Source: Pseudomonas sp. RIT288 (GTDB lineage Bacteria > Pseudomonadota > Gammaproteobacteria > Pseudomonadales > Pseudomonadaceae). From it: 64,000 nucleotides of DNA. The position numbers and the translations under genes were made by a program. The notes below the pieces were generated by a model. That model saw only the letters and a list, made by a program, of their open reading frames with translations. It was not told the DNA's origin and ran no database searches. Positions 51,351 through 61,150 of the stretch are shown here, piece after piece. The DNA is taken from the NCBI RefSeq assembly GCF_000631985.1, contig NZ_JFYN01000008.1, positions 1 to 64,000 of the forward strand, read 5' to 3'. Position 1 is the first letter of the stretch. Each line of letters begins with the position of its first letter.

Positions 51351-51923
51351 ATGAATCGTTCCCTTCTGCTGCTTGCCCTCTTCGGCTGCGCCAGCGCCAT
51401 GGCCGATCCAGGCTCCGTGAATAACGCCGACATCCAGAACAGTGGCATGCAGTACCGCGGCAACTTCAACGTCAACCAGGCCGCCGGCGACCAGATGCAA
51501 CAGACCAACACCAAGGCGGTCGCCATTGGCACCAATGCCAGCGCCACGACCATTGTCAGGCAAAAGCTGGATACCCCCGCCAACCCTTCGATGAACGCCA
51601 GCGCCACCATCGGCGGTAACTCTTTCAGTAATGGCAACGGGATCCTGGGCGTGAACCAGGGTGCCGGGGCCAATAACCAGATGGCCAACGTGACGCGCGT
51701 CAGCATCAGTGCTGCCCCGCAAAGCGTTGACGACAGCGCCCTGTCGCAACAGAACGTGGCGCTTTTACCGAGCTCAGGAGCAACTGGCACCTCACCCGGC
51801 AGTCGCCAGGTCACGACAAGTGATCAGGCCTTCACCGGCAGCCGAGGGGTGATTCAGGTGAACCAGAGTGCCGGGGTGGGGAACCGTATGGCTAACACCC
51901 TGAGCATCCGGGTCGCTGACTGA
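51351..51923 (+). CDS. fapB: FapB, minor amyloid subunit (nucleator)
   Basis: 190 aa, signal peptide MNRSLLLLALFGCASAMA, then three imperfect repeats of the type NSGMQYRGNFNVNQAAGDQM, GNGILGVNQGAGANNQMANV and GVIQVNQSAGVGNRMANTLS, with Ala/Ser-rich linkers. The repeated NVNQxAGxxNQMAN pattern is shared with FapC; FapB is the proposed nucleator of fibres. Confidence 0.9.
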   Translation: MNRSLLLLALFGCASAMADPGSVNNADIQNSGMQYRGNFNVNQAAGDQMQQTNTKAVAIGTNASATTIVRQKLDTPANPSMNASATIGGNSFSNGNGILGVNQGAGANNQMANVTRVSISAAPQSVDDSALSQQNVALLPSSGATGTSPGSRQVTTSDQAFTGSRGVIQVNQSAGVGNRMANTLSIRVAD

Positions 51924-51996
51924 CCCAAACAACAAAAGCAGTGCAATTAGAAAGTACCAACACTTAACCAACTAATAAGCACGATGGAGAAACACC

Positions 51997-52980
51997 ATGA
52001 AACCTACAATGGCTCTCAAACCACTGGTTTTCGCACTTGCAGCAGTAATGGCAATGGCGGCTCAGGCAGGCGGCAATGATCATGGTAACGGGCACGGCAA
52101 TGGCCATGGCAACCATGGACCAAAAGGCCCAACCCTCGAACAGCTTCTGCAGATCGGCGCAGGTGCCGGGGCGGCAGTGCTCGACGAACAAAACAGCGAT
52201 GGCAACGTGGTGAAAAACCAGGGCACTCTCAACAACGCCAACGCCAGCGACTCGCTCAATGGCTCTAACGGCAACATGGGCGCCAACGTTGCTGCCGGCG
52301 ACGGCAACCAACAAGACAACGCCGCCGCCTTGGCTACCGCCGATGAAAGCTTCATTTTCGGCACTGCAGTTGCTGCCTCCAGCGCAACTCAAGTCAACAA
52401 CAACAACTATGTGAAAAACTCGTCGACCTTCAATAACGCTACGCTCAACAACGCAGGCAACAATGGTTCCGGCAACATCGGCATCAACGTGTCCTCCGGC
52501 AACTTCAACCAGCAGAAAAACAACCTGGCGATCGCCGTATCCGGTGGCCGTGTAGCCACTGCCGCCGCGTCCGCCAATCAGTCCTCCACTGGTCTGGTTG
52601 TAGAAAACAAAGGCGTGCAGGCCTACAAAACCGACACCCTTACCGGCACCTACGCGGCCGCTGGCGTGTTTAAAGCCAAAGGCACTGCAACCATCGAAGA
52701 CGACAACCACGGCGGTTGGGATAACCGTGGCGGCGGCCACGGCGGCAACGATGACCAGAAAGCCAAGTTCGAAGCCGTGGGTACCTTTGGCCTCGCTGGC
52801 GTCACCACTCAGCAAGTGCTGACCAAAGATGGCTGGAAAACGCCTGTCGTCAACAATGCCAACATGACCAACTCGATGAACAACTTCTCCGGCAACGGCG
52901 GAGCCAACGTCTCGGCGGGTGTGGGCAACCAACAAAGCAACTCGCTGTCCATCGCTGCAGGTTGCAAAGCCTGCATGTAA
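51997..52980 (+). CDS. fapC: FapC, major functional amyloid subunit
   Basis: 327 aa. Signal peptide residues 1-24 (ends AAQA), Gly/His/Asn-rich N-terminal tail to 41, then three amyloid repeats: R1 about 69-113 (NVAAGDGNQQDNAAAL), R2 about 138-182 (NVSSGNFNQQKNNLAIA), R3 about 283-320 (NVSAGVGNQQSNSLSIA), and the C-terminal CxxC pair (GCKACM). The linker between R2 and R3 is about 100 residues, with a second Gly/His-rich patch (235-252), much longer than the R1-R2 linker; linker length is known to vary among strains. Main component of amyloid fibres in biofilm. Confidence 0.94.
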   Translation: MKPTMALKPLVFALAAVMAMAAQAGGNDHGNGHGNGHGNHGPKGPTLEQLLQIGAGAGAAVLDEQNSDGNVVKNQGTLNNANASDSLNGSNGNMGANVAAGDGNQQDNAAALATADESFIFGTAVAASSATQVNNNNYVKNSSTFNNATLNNAGNNGSGNIGINVSSGNFNQQKNNLAIAVSGGRVATAAASANQSSTGLVVENKGVQAYKTDTLTGTYAAAGVFKAKGTATIEDDNHGGWDNRGGGHGGNDDQKAKFEAVGTFGLAGVTTQQVLTKDGWKTPVVNNANMTNSMNNFSGNGGANVSAGVGNQQSNSLSIAAGCKACM

Positions 52981-52994
52981 TCGCGATCGAAACG

Positions 52995-53016
52995 AAAGCC
53001 CCGGAAACGGGGCTTT
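52995..53016 (+). terminator. intra-operon hairpin between fapC and fapD
   Basis: AAAGCCCCG-GAAA-CGGGGCTTT, perfect 9-bp stem with a GNRA tetraloop and a short T run (TTT included), 14 bases after the fapC stop. Confidence 0.75.
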
Positions 53017-53043
53017 TCCTCAGTCCGCAAAGGCGTATCGATC

Positions 53044-53724
53044 ATGCGTAAGACTGCCCTTCTCGCTCTGCTTTGCCTGTCCGGCCTGACTCAGGCTGCC
53101 CAGATGCCAGTGGCCGCCCTGCCGGGTGGCGTGTTGGTCTATAAGGACGTGCAAAGCATTCGTGAGCGCAAGTTTGCCGACATCGTCGAACAGAAAACCG
53201 ATTTCAGTTGCGGCGCCGCCGCACTGGCCACGGTATTGCGCCAGGCCTATTGGCTCGACGTCGATGAGGAGCACATCATCAAAGGCATGCTGGTCAACGC
53301 TGACCAGGACCTTGTTCGTACTCAAGGGTTTTCCATGCTGGACATGAAGCGCTACGTAGAAAGCATCGGCATGCGCGCCAGGGGTTACAAGATTCCGCCG
53401 GAGAAACTCGAAGCAGTCACGATTCCGGTGGTGGTACTGATGGAAATTCGCGGCTACAAGCATTTCGTGGTGCTGCAGCGATCGGACAAGGACTGGGTTT
53501 ATATCGGAGATCCCGTCTTAGGCCACAAACGCTACGCCCATGATGACTTTGTCAAAGGCTGGAACGGCATTGTCTTCGCCATCGTCGGCCCCGGATACGA
53601 CAAGGCCAATGCCTTGCGCAGCCCGCCGAATCCGCTGACGGCCAAGAACAAGCTGGATGGCTTCAACCCGGTCAAAGATGCTGAATTGATGGACTTCGGA
53701 TTCATACAGAGCGACTTCTTTTAA
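53044..53724 (+). CDS. fapD: FapD, C39-type cysteine peptidase
   Basis: 226 aa. Signal peptide residues 1-20, then C39 peptidase fold: C56 in DFSCGAAALATVL, H140 in RGYKHFVVL and D156 in YIGDPVLG. FapD is needed for Fap secretion and is the presumed protease acting on the fibre proteins or exporter in the periplasm. Separated from fapC by a hairpin but on the same strand. Confidence 0.92.
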   Translation: MRKTALLALLCLSGLTQAAQMPVAALPGGVLVYKDVQSIRERKFADIVEQKTDFSCGAAALATVLRQAYWLDVDEEHIIKGMLVNADQDLVRTQGFSMLDMKRYVESIGMRARGYKIPPEKLEAVTIPVVVLMEIRGYKHFVVLQRSDKDWVYIGDPVLGHKRYAHDDFVKGWNGIVFAIVGPGYDKANALRSPPNPLTAKNKLDGFNPVKDAELMDFGFIQSDFF

Positions 53725-53768
53725 TCGCCGATTATAAAGAATGGGGCTGGATGTCCCGGGAGCAGCAG

Positions 53769-54515
53769 ATGAAAACCTCATACTGGCTGGCCGCCGCCTG
53801 CCTGGCAGCGAGCGCGTCAGGCTATGCCAATGCAGGATTCAAACCCATCGAAATCAAGGACCAGGAGCTCGCCGAGCTGCGTGGTCGTTACGTCATGCCG
53901 GGGCGGATCATCAGCTTCGGCATTGTCATGAGCAGTACCTGGCGCAATGCCAGCGGTGATCTGATCGGCGCTGCGACGTCGATGCAAATCCAGGCCGCCA
54001 CAATCAAACCGGAATTTTATGTCTCGACCATCAAGGAACAGGGCAACGGCAGCACCCCGACTCCGGGCACTGGCAATGTCATTGGTGGTGCGGCACTCAA
54101 CAGCAGCCAGGGCGTGACCCAAAGCGTACGCGCCGCCGGCGACGGCAACACCGCCAGCAACAACGTGGCGATCAACGTCAAAGAAGCCAGCACCCCTCCG
54201 CCACTGGCCCCCGCACAAGGCCAGGCCCTGATGGCCGGACAGACCATCGGTGCCAGCAATGCCGCCGGCAGCGTCGCCGTTTCGGCCAGCAACAGTGGCG
54301 TGCAAATGGCCATTCAGGCCTCGGGCAATCAAGGCACCGCCCTGCAACAAGTGGCCCAGGGTGGCCTGCTGCAGAACACCCGTCTGCTCGGCAGCGCCAA
54401 CGTGGTCAACAACATGACCCAACTCAATGTTGTGCTTAACAATAACGGCATCAGCCCCGGCGCACTGGACTGCAACCTGACTCAACTCAGGGCACTACGC
54501 AATATTGGATATTGA
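53769..54515 (+). CDS. fapE: FapE, amyloid minor component / export factor
   Basis: 248 aa; start at ATG 53769 (MKTSYWLAAACLAASASGYA) chosen for GGGAG eight bases upstream and for the signal peptide. Conserved ELRGRYVMPGRIISFGIVMS, followed by an Asn/Ser/Ala-rich part and a C-terminal pair of Cys missing one partner (single C in LDCNLTQL). Found in fibres in small amounts and thought to contact the FapF pore. Confidence 0.88.
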   Translation: MKTSYWLAAACLAASASGYANAGFKPIEIKDQELAELRGRYVMPGRIISFGIVMSSTWRNASGDLIGAATSMQIQAATIKPEFYVSTIKEQGNGSTPTPGTGNVIGGAALNSSQGVTQSVRAAGDGNTASNNVAINVKEASTPPPLAPAQGQALMAGQTIGASNAAGSVAVSASNSGVQMAIQASGNQGTALQQVAQGGLLQNTRLLGSANVVNNMTQLNVVLNNNGISPGALDCNLTQLRALRNIGY

Positions 54516-54560
54516 ACTACGCTGAGTCTCGATCATTGGGCTTAAAGGGACGGCTTATTC

Positions 54561-55883
54561 ATGTATCGATCAGTATCACTGCGTGCCGCTGTATGTTTGA
54601 GCACTCTTCTACCCGCGGCGATGCTGCAAGCAGCACCCGACGCAGATGTGGAGACCCTGAAACAGGAACTTCTGGAGCTGAAGCAACGATACGAAGTACA
54701 ACAAAAAGCCCTGGCGGTGCTCGAACAACGGGTCCGTCAGGTCGAAGATCAACCGGCAGCCCCGCAACCCAAACGCCTGGCCAAGTCGCCAGCCGACATG
54801 AAGGGCAATCCAAAAGTCGCTACCAGTACCGGAGCGCCTGGTACCGGTGCCGCAGCAGCGTCGGGGGGCGCGGCCGGGGGGAGTGGCGCTTCCTATGGAC
54901 AGTCGCTGGCCGATGATTCGCAACCGGCACAGAGTGTGTCCAACCTCTACGACGAGGCCAGCGGCTTCTTCGGCGGCGGTAAATTCAGCTTTGAAACTGG
55001 TGTGACCTACTCGCGTTACGACACCCGGCAGCTGATCCTCAACGGCTTCCTCGCGCTGGACTCGATCTTTCTGGGCAACATCAACCTCGACCGGATCAAG
55101 GCCGACACCTGGACGCTGGACCTGACCGGGCGCTACAACTTCGACAACCGTTGGCAGTTCGACGTGAACGTGCCGGTGGTTTACCGCGAATCGACCTACC
55201 AGTCCGGTGGCGGCAACGGTGGTGCGTCCAACGTCACGACGGAACAGGATGTTTCGCGTGATCCGACCATCGGCGACGTCAACTTCGGTATTGCCTACAA
55301 GTTCCTCGACGAGTCGGTCAACACCCCGGACGCCGTGGTCACCCTGCGAGTCAAGGCACCTACCGGCAAGGACCCATTCGGGATCAAGCTGCGTCAGACG
55401 GACGCCAACTCCAACCTGTTCGTACCTGACACGCTGCCAACCGGTAACGGTGTCTGGTCGATCACACCCGGGGTTTCGCTGGTCAAGACGTTCGACCCGG
55501 CAGTGCTGTTCGGCAGCTTGTCCTACACCCACAACCTGGAGGAGTCGTTCGACGACATCAGTTCGACCGTCAACCAGAAAACCCCGGGCAAGGTGAAGAT
55601 TGGCGACAGCTTCCAGATCGGCGCCGGTATCGCGTTTGCGCTGAACGAAAAGATGAGTATGTCGTTTTCGGTGTCTGACCTGGTGCAACGCAAGAGCAAG
55701 CTGAAACAGGACGGCGGCGATTGGGAGTCGGTGGTGTCCAGTGACGCCAACGCCGGTTATTTCAACGTCGGCATGACCATTGCCGCCACGGATAACCTGA
55801 CCATCGTGCCCAACCTGTCGATCGGCATGACCGACGATGCCCCGGACTTCTCCTTCAGCCTGAAATTCCCGTACTACTTCTAA
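54561..55883 (+). CDS. fapF: FapF, outer-membrane exporter of the Fap fibre
   Basis: 440 aa. Signal peptide residues 1-24, a predicted trimeric coiled coil about 29-62 ([20 protein letters not shown]), a flexible Gly/Ala/Pro linker to about 120, then a beta-barrel with alternating aromatic strands, ending with the terminal Phe typical for outer-membrane proteins (SLKFPYYF). The coiled coil gates the pore. Last gene of the operon. Confidence 0.93.
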   Translation: MYRSVSLRAAVCLSTLLPAAMLQAAPDADVETLKQELLELKQRYEVQQKALAVLEQRVRQVEDQPAAPQPKRLAKSPADMKGNPKVATSTGAPGTGAAAASGGAAGGSGASYGQSLADDSQPAQSVSNLYDEASGFFGGGKFSFETGVTYSRYDTRQLILNGFLALDSIFLGNINLDRIKADTWTLDLTGRYNFDNRWQFDVNVPVVYRESTYQSGGGNGGASNVTTEQDVSRDPTIGDVNFGIAYKFLDESVNTPDAVVTLRVKAPTGKDPFGIKLRQTDANSNLFVPDTLPTGNGVWSITPGVSLVKTFDPAVLFGSLSYTHNLEESFDDISSTVNQKTPGKVKIGDSFQIGAGIAFALNEKMSMSFSVSDLVQRKSKLKQDGGDWESVVSSDANAGYFNVGMTIAATDNLTIVPNLSIGMTDDAPDFSFSLKFPYYF

Positions 55884-55888
55884 AGCCC

Positions 55889-55955
55889 AAGATCGCAGCC
55901 TGCGGCAGCTCCTACAGAGGTAATCCCTGTAGAAGCTGCCGCAGACTGCGATCTT
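55889..55955. repeat. REP inverted pair between fapF and the regulator gene
   Basis: AAGATCGCAGCCTGCGGCAG... and its inverse, 29-base arms; lies between convergent genes and likely ends both transcripts. Confidence 0.85.
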
Positions 55956-55969
55956 TTGAGCGTTGTTCT

Positions 55970-57295
55970 CTAGCGAATCTGATGTTTATGCAGCAGGCGA
56001 TAAAACGTCGGCCGCGACACGCCCAGCACTTTCGCCGCCACACTGAGGTTGTCGCTGTGACGGTTCAACACATCGCACAGCGCCTGGCGTTCGGCGCGCG
56101 TCTTGTAGTCTTCCAGCGTACCCATCGGCGTAGAAATCGAGTGCTGGCTGATCAGCCCCAGATCCCGTGCCTCGATCTGGCGCCCTTCCGCCAGAACCAG
56201 GCCCCGTCGCACGCGGTTGGCCAGCTCCCGCACGTTGCCCGGCCAGTCATGCTTGCCCATGGCGATCAACGCATCCTCACTGAAGCTGCGCGGACGGCGG
56301 CCGGTTTCGTGGCTATAGAAGTGGGAGAAATGGTTGGCCAGCATCGACAGATCACCATGGCGCTCGCGCAATGGCGCGGTCACCACTTGCAGCACATTGA
56401 GGCGGTAATACAGGTCTTCGCGAAAACGCTTTTTCTCGATCGCCGCCTCGAGGTCGACGTGGGTGGCCGCCAGCACGCGAACATCAACCGGAATCGGCTG
56501 ACTGCCACCGACGCGCTCGATGTGTTTCTCCTGCAGAAAACGCAGCAGATTGGCCTGCAATTCCAACGGCAGATCGCCGATTTCATCGAGAAACAGCGTG
56601 CCACCATTCGCGGCCTCGATGCGCCCGACCTTGCGCTGATGCGCACCGGTAAAGGCGCCTTTCTCGTGGCCGAACAGTTCGGACTGAATCAAGTGTTCGG
56701 GAATCGCCCCGCAATTGATCGCCACAAACGGCTTGCTGTGGCGCTGGGACTGGCGGTGCAGCGTGCGCGCCACCAGTTCTTTACCGGTGCCACTTTCACC
56801 GCGGATCAGCACCGGGGATTCGGTCGGCGCCAGTTTGCTCAATAACTTGCGCAGCTCGCGGATCGGTTTGCTGTCGCCGAGCAACTCATGTTCCGGCTGG
56901 TGGACATGAATCGTGCCTTGCCCGCGCAGACGCGCCATGCCGAATGCGCGCCCCAGGGTCACCTGGACGCGCGAGACATCGAACGGCAAGGTGTGGAAAT
57001 CGAAAAACCATTCGCAGACGAAGTCACCGACGTTCTGCAACCGCAGGACTTCCTGGTTCAACACCGCGATCCACTCGGTGCCGCTGCGGCTGATCAGTTC
57101 CTTGACCGCTTCGGGACGTTCAAGGTGAAAAGGTTGCAGTCGCAGCAGCCCGACATCGCATGTCCGATCGGCGGCATTTTCCAGGGTACAACTGTCGACA
57201 TCCCAGCCCACCGAGCGCAATCCGGGTAACAGGCGATGGCAGTCGTCACAAGGGTCGACTACCAATAAACGTCGTAACGCTGGCGCTTCGATCAT
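55970..57295 (-). CDS. sigma-54-dependent regulator (VpsR-like receiver, AAA+, Fis)
   Basis: 441 aa. N-terminal domain about 1-125 is receiver-like (LLVVDPCDDCHRLLPGLRSV) without the full Asp phospho-acceptor set, as in the VpsR group. AAA+ domain about 140-375: Walker A GESGTGKE (166-173), sigma-54 contact loop GAFTGA (213-218), Walker B TLFLDEIGDLP. Fis-type helix-turn-helix about 400-441 (SVAAKVLGVSRPTFYRLLHK). All elements for activating sigma-54 polymerase are intact. In relatives such regulators control biofilm genes, sometimes via c-di-GMP. Convergent with fap. Confidence 0.9.
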   Translation of the reverse strand: MIEAPALRRLLVVDPCDDCHRLLPGLRSVGWDVDSCTLENAADRTCDVGLLRLQPFHLERPEAVKELISRSGTEWIAVLNQEVLRLQNVGDFVCEWFFDFHTLPFDVSRVQVTLGRAFGMARLRGQGTIHVHQPEHELLGDSKPIRELRKLLSKLAPTESPVLIRGESGTGKELVARTLHRQSQRHSKPFVAINCGAIPEHLIQSELFGHEKGAFTGAHQRKVGRIEAANGGTLFLDEIGDLPLELQANLLRFLQEKHIERVGGSQPIPVDVRVLAATHVDLEAAIEKKRFREDLYYRLNVLQVVTAPLRERHGDLSMLANHFSHFYSHETGRRPRSFSEDALIAMGKHDWPGNVRELANRVRRGLVLAEGRQIEARDLGLISQHSISTPMGTLEDYKTRAERQALCDVLNRHSDNLSVAAKVLGVSRPTFYRLLHKHQIR

Positions 57296-57376
57296 GACTG
57301 TTCCTTGGCGCCAAATTTAAGGAAATTATTGTAAAAACAGTCATTTGGCAGACCCGACTGTAACATTAGCAAGAAA

Positions 57377-57406
57377 TTGACAGGGCCTTGTATCGATTGC
57401 TTATAG
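57377..57406 (+). promoter_or_regulatory. sigma-70-type promoter candidate
   Basis: TTGACA (57377-57382), 18-base spacer, TTATAG (57401-57406), oriented toward the 88-aa gene at 57642. It lies in 57296-57641 between divergent genes. The long leader makes it uncertain. Confidence 0.4.
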
Positions 57407-57641
57407 GTGTACAAGCTAACGAGTTATAAGAAGCAAGTTTATTAGTCAGCTATCGAGTTGCTATCTTTCGCCAGGCTTTCAAAAACGTTCGGAATGTTGA
57501 GCCTGAGTAATTAAGTTGAAATTTCTTTGTTTCGTGTGTGACCTGCCACGGGGTTGCGTGCATCAGTACAAGTAACCAGCCGAACGGTAAGCCCAACCGA
57601 CGGCACATCACTTGATTGGGCACGACAGAGAGAAGACCCCA

Positions 57642-57908
57642 ATGACCGCCCCGCTCCGTATCAACGAAGCTCTTTTGATTGCCAACCACGCGTTCAAACC
57701 CTTTCAGTGCGTGGCCTGGGCCCCACAAGACGGCAATGGCGAACTGAACCTGACCGTCATCGATCGCACCAACTCGCACATTGGTCGCCAGCAGATTCCG
57801 AGCAGCGCCTACTCCGACCCGGCGCAACTGGAACTGCTGTTGCAACAGGCCCGCGCCGAATTGAGCAAAGAAGGTTACCTGCTGCAATCGTGGTCGATGC
57901 CACATTGA
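57642..57908 (+). CDS. conserved hypothetical protein, 88 aa
   Basis: Starts MTAPLRINEALLIANHAFKP; mixed alpha/beta, no signal or membrane segment, with FQCVAWAPQDGNGELNLTVI and a C-terminal helix QLELLLQQARAELSKEG. Codon use is strongly host-like. Small conserved Pseudomonas protein of unknown function. Divergent from the sigma-54 regulator. Confidence 0.7.
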   Translation: MTAPLRINEALLIANHAFKPFQCVAWAPQDGNGELNLTVIDRTNSHIGRQQIPSSAYSDPAQLELLLQQARAELSKEGYLLQSWSMPH

Positions 57909-58188
57909 TCAGAGAGTCGTGCGGATGACGTCCAAGTCATCCGCCCACTGTTCTGTTAGTTATTTTCAGCAGTTCATCTCGAGTACGTCTGTACAACTTC
58001 CTTTAAAGCATCAGGCGCCACTGCTTGGCATGCTTTCATTTGAGTCAAAAAGACACTGTTATGGCACAGTGCGACCCTCCGCCTGTTAGTTCTGTCAGTT
58101 GAACTTGCGTGTATTCAGGGATTGAATGTTCCGCTCATGCAGTTACCCGTCCGATTCGGGCCTGGTCAACTTGCAAGGAGAAGCATGC

Positions 58189-59478
58189 ATGTCCTCCGAG
58201 AACGCCTTTGCGCGACCGGCACTACTCAATCGCTGCGGACAACTGGACAGACAATTCGCCAAGACTGGCGTTGCTCTGGTCTATTTCGCTGGCAGTGTTT
58301 CCAGCATGACCCAGGGTGTTGCGCTGGATCGAGAGGGGCGCGTGTTGGTCGCCGCCAAGATCGGTACCGCTCAGGGCAGCCGGTTTGGTCTGGCGCGAAT
58401 ACTCGCTGACGGTTCGGCCGACCTCGCTTTCGGCCAGCAAGGCAGCGTCATCGGCGAATTTGAACCCGGTTTCGAAGCCACCGCCGGCAAAATCCAGGTG
58501 TTACCCGACGGACGAATCCTGCTGGCCGGTCTGCATTATCAAACCGCCCACCGCACCCTGCCGGCCCTGGCGCTGTTCAGCGCTGACGGAATCCCCGACC
58601 CCGGCTTTGGTGATAACGGGCGCAAAGTGGTGCGCCTGCCCGGCGACCTGTCCATCGGCTCCCGCGATCCCTGGCTGCCGCCCGGCGTACCGGGTGCTGA
58701 AGCCTGTGACATTGCCGTGCAGGACGACGGGCACATTCTGCTGATCGCCAACCACCACTTCGAACTCGCCGACCATGCCGGAATACTGATTCGCCTGATG
58801 CCGGACGGCGAACTCGACGCAAGCTTCAATGGCCGCGGCTTCGTGATGATCCGCCATCTGCTGCTCAACACCTGGCTCAGCAGCCTTTTATTGCAGCAGG
58901 ACGGGCGGATACTCGTCGCCGGCTCCATCGACTTCCCCCAAGAGGGGCTGGTGGCGCGCTATCTGCCTGACGGGCGTCTGGATGACCGTTTCGCGGTGGA
59001 TGGCTTCCTCGCTTTCAAGGCCCACGGCCAAAGTGCCCTGGTCAGTCAGGTCATCGAGTCGCAGGAGCATCTGCACTGCTTTGGCAGTAGTCGCGACCCA
59101 ATCCGCTGTCTGGCACTGAGCCTGCACAACAATGGCCGACCGGAATTGCGCAACAATGCCGGGCATCCGCATCTGCTGGAAATCGGCCCCAGCGGATGCC
59201 AATGGAGTGCGGCCCACTGCATGGCCGATGGACGAATCATTGCGGTGGGTGCGACGATTGGCGGGATCGAAGCGGACTTCATCGTCGCGCGCTACCTGCC
59301 CGACGGACGACTCGACGCGCAGTTCGGCAGTGGCCACGGCTGGCTCCGCACGCGCTTGGGACACAGCCTGGACACCGCCAACTCCCTCGCCGTGCAGGCA
59401 GACGGACGAATCCTGGTTGGCGGCTATTCACTCGACGGCAACTACCGCGCCATGGTCGCGCGCTATCTGAATCAATAA
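58189..59478 (+). CDS. delta-60 repeat protein
   Basis: 429 aa from ATG 58189 with AAGGAG eight bases upstream; no signal peptide. Seven or so beta repeats of about 55-60 residues with the phrase LPDGRILLAG / LQQDGRILVAGS / VQADGRILVGGYS and the linking RYLPDGRLDxxFG. This is the delta-60 (PF17164-type) repeat, which should form a beta-propeller-like solenoid. Families of this kind are numerous in Pseudomonas and Burkholderia next to export systems; function unknown. No secretion motif is visible. Confidence 0.82.
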   Translation: MSSENAFARPALLNRCGQLDRQFAKTGVALVYFAGSVSSMTQGVALDREGRVLVAAKIGTAQGSRFGLARILADGSADLAFGQQGSVIGEFEPGFEATAGKIQVLPDGRILLAGLHYQTAHRTLPALALFSADGIPDPGFGDNGRKVVRLPGDLSIGSRDPWLPPGVPGAEACDIAVQDDGHILLIANHHFELADHAGILIRLMPDGELDASFNGRGFVMIRHLLLNTWLSSLLLQQDGRILVAGSIDFPQEGLVARYLPDGRLDDRFAVDGFLAFKAHGQSALVSQVIESQEHLHCFGSSRDPIRCLALSLHNNGRPELRNNAGHPHLLEIGPSGCQWSAAHCMADGRIIAVGATIGGIEADFIVARYLPDGRLDAQFGSGHGWLRTRLGHSLDTANSLAVQADGRILVGGYSLDGNYRAMVARYLNQ

Positions 59479-59547
59479 TTCCCCCCAGACTTGAACTTGC
59501 CAGGCACTTGCGGCAACTTGCGCGCTTCTTAATACAAGGAGCAACTG

Positions 59548-61050
59548 ATGTCCGGTTCACTGGCCCAGGCGTTCGCGCACAATTTTCTCGGGCATTCGCC
59601 CCGCTGGTACAAGGCGTGCATCGTCGGGTTCCTGATCCTCAATGCCGCGGTGCTGTTCACTGTCGGCCCGGTCGCCGCCGGCTGGCTGCTGGTGATCGAA
59701 TTCATTTTCACGCTGGCCATGGCCCTCAAGTGCTATCCGTTGATGCCCGGCGGCTTGCTGCTCATCGAGGCTTTACTGCTGAAGATGACCACGCCGCAAG
59801 CGCTGTACGACGAACTGGTGCACAACTTCCCGGTGATCCTGCTGCTGATGTTCATGGTCGCAGGCATCTACTTCATGAAGGATCTGCTGCTGTTTCTGTT
59901 CTCACGGTTGCTGCTGGGCGTGCGCTCCAAGGCGCTGCTGGCGCTGATGTTCTGCTTTCTCTCGGCTTTTCTGTCGGCGTTTCTCGATGCCTTGACCGTC
60001 ACTGCGGTGATCATCAGCGCGGCGGTCGGCTTCTATTCCGTCTACCACCGTGTGGCCTCGGGCAATGATCCGCGTCAGGACAGCGAATTCAGCGACGACC
60101 GCCACCTGCCGGCCCTGCACCATGAAGACCTGGAGCAATTTCGCGCATTCCTGCGCAGCTTGCTGATGCACGGCGCGGTCGGTACTGCACTCGGCGGGGT
60201 CTGCACCCTGGTGGGCGAGCCGCAGAACCTGCTGATCGGTCATGAAATGGGCTGGCATTTCGCGGAGTTTTTCCAGAAAGTCGCGCCGGTCTCGCTGCCG
60301 GTACTGGTGGCCGGCCTGGTGACCTGCGTGCTGCTGGAAAAACTGCGCTGGTTTGGCTATGGCACCCTGCTGCCGGACAACGTCCGCGCCGTGCTGGCCA
60401 ATTACGCCGCCGAAGACAACGCCGAACGCACCCCGCGCCAGCGTGCTGCCCTGCTGGTGCAAGGCACTGCCGCGTTGATCCTGATTGGTTGCCTGGCATT
60501 TCACGTTGCCGAAGTCGGCTTGATCGGTTTGATGGTGATCGTGTTGATCACCGCGTTCACCGGCATCACCGACGAACATCGTCTGGGCAGCGCGTTCAAG
60601 GACGCCATGCCGTTCACCGCGTTGCTGGTGGTGTTCTTTGCCGTGGTCGCGGTGATTCACGATCAACAACTGTTCGCCCCGCTGATCCAGTGGGTGCTGG
60701 CGCTGCCGGCGGAGCAACAGCCGGGCATGCTGTTCATCGCCAACGGCCTGCTCTCGGCGATCAGCGACAACGTGTTCGTCGCCACGATCTACATCACCGA
60801 AGTGAAACAGGCCTTCCTGTCCGGGCACATGAGTCGCGAGCATTTCGAGACACTGGCGATCGCGATCAACACCGGTACCAATCTGCCAAGCGTGGCGACA
60901 CCTAATGGCCAGGCGGCGTTCCTGTTCCTGCTGACCTCGGCGATTGCGCCACTGGTGCGCCTGTCGTACGGGCGGATGGTGTGGATGGCGTTGCCGTACA
61001 CCTTCGTGATGGGCCTGCTGGGCTGGTACGCCGTCAGCTACTGGCTCTGA
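59548..61050 (+). CDS. nhaB: sodium/proton antiporter NhaB
   Basis: 500 aa integral membrane protein of about twelve segments. Starts [20 protein letters not shown] with AAGGAG upstream. Conserved parts: [39 protein letters not shown] and [19 protein letters not shown]. Exports Na+ in exchange for protons at neutral to alkaline pH. Ends before a REP pair. Confidence 0.95.
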   Translation: MSGSLAQAFAHNFLGHSPRWYKACIVGFLILNAAVLFTVGPVAAGWLLVIEFIFTLAMALKCYPLMPGGLLLIEALLLKMTTPQALYDELVHNFPVILLLMFMVAGIYFMKDLLLFLFSRLLLGVRSKALLALMFCFLSAFLSAFLDALTVTAVIISAAVGFYSVYHRVASGNDPRQDSEFSDDRHLPALHHEDLEQFRAFLRSLLMHGAVGTALGGVCTLVGEPQNLLIGHEMGWHFAEFFQKVAPVSLPVLVAGLVTCVLLEKLRWFGYGTLLPDNVRAVLANYAAEDNAERTPRQRAALLVQGTAALILIGCLAFHVAEVGLIGLMVIVLITAFTGITDEHRLGSAFKDAMPFTALLVVFFAVVAVIHDQQLFAPLIQWVLALPAEQQPGMLFIANGLLSAISDNVFVATIYITEVKQAFLSGHMSREHFETLAIAINTGTNLPSVATPNGQAAFLFLLTSAIAPLVRLSYGRMVWMALPYTFVMGLLGWYAVSYWL

Positions 61051-61061
61051 CAACAACCTCA

Positions 61062-61146
61062 TGTAGGAGCTGCCGAAGGCTGCGATCGTTTGATCTTGCT
61101 GCATAAAAACAAGATCAAAAGATCGCAGCCTGCGGCAGCTCCTACA
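61062..61146. repeat. REP inverted pair between nhaB and the HAD gene
   Basis: TGTAGGAGCTGCCGAAGGCT... (61062-61087) and its inverse (61121-61146), with an inner inverted pair TTGATCTT / AAGATCAA making a long hairpin. Convergent gene ends on both sides. Confidence 0.85.
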
Positions 61147-61150
61147 GGTG

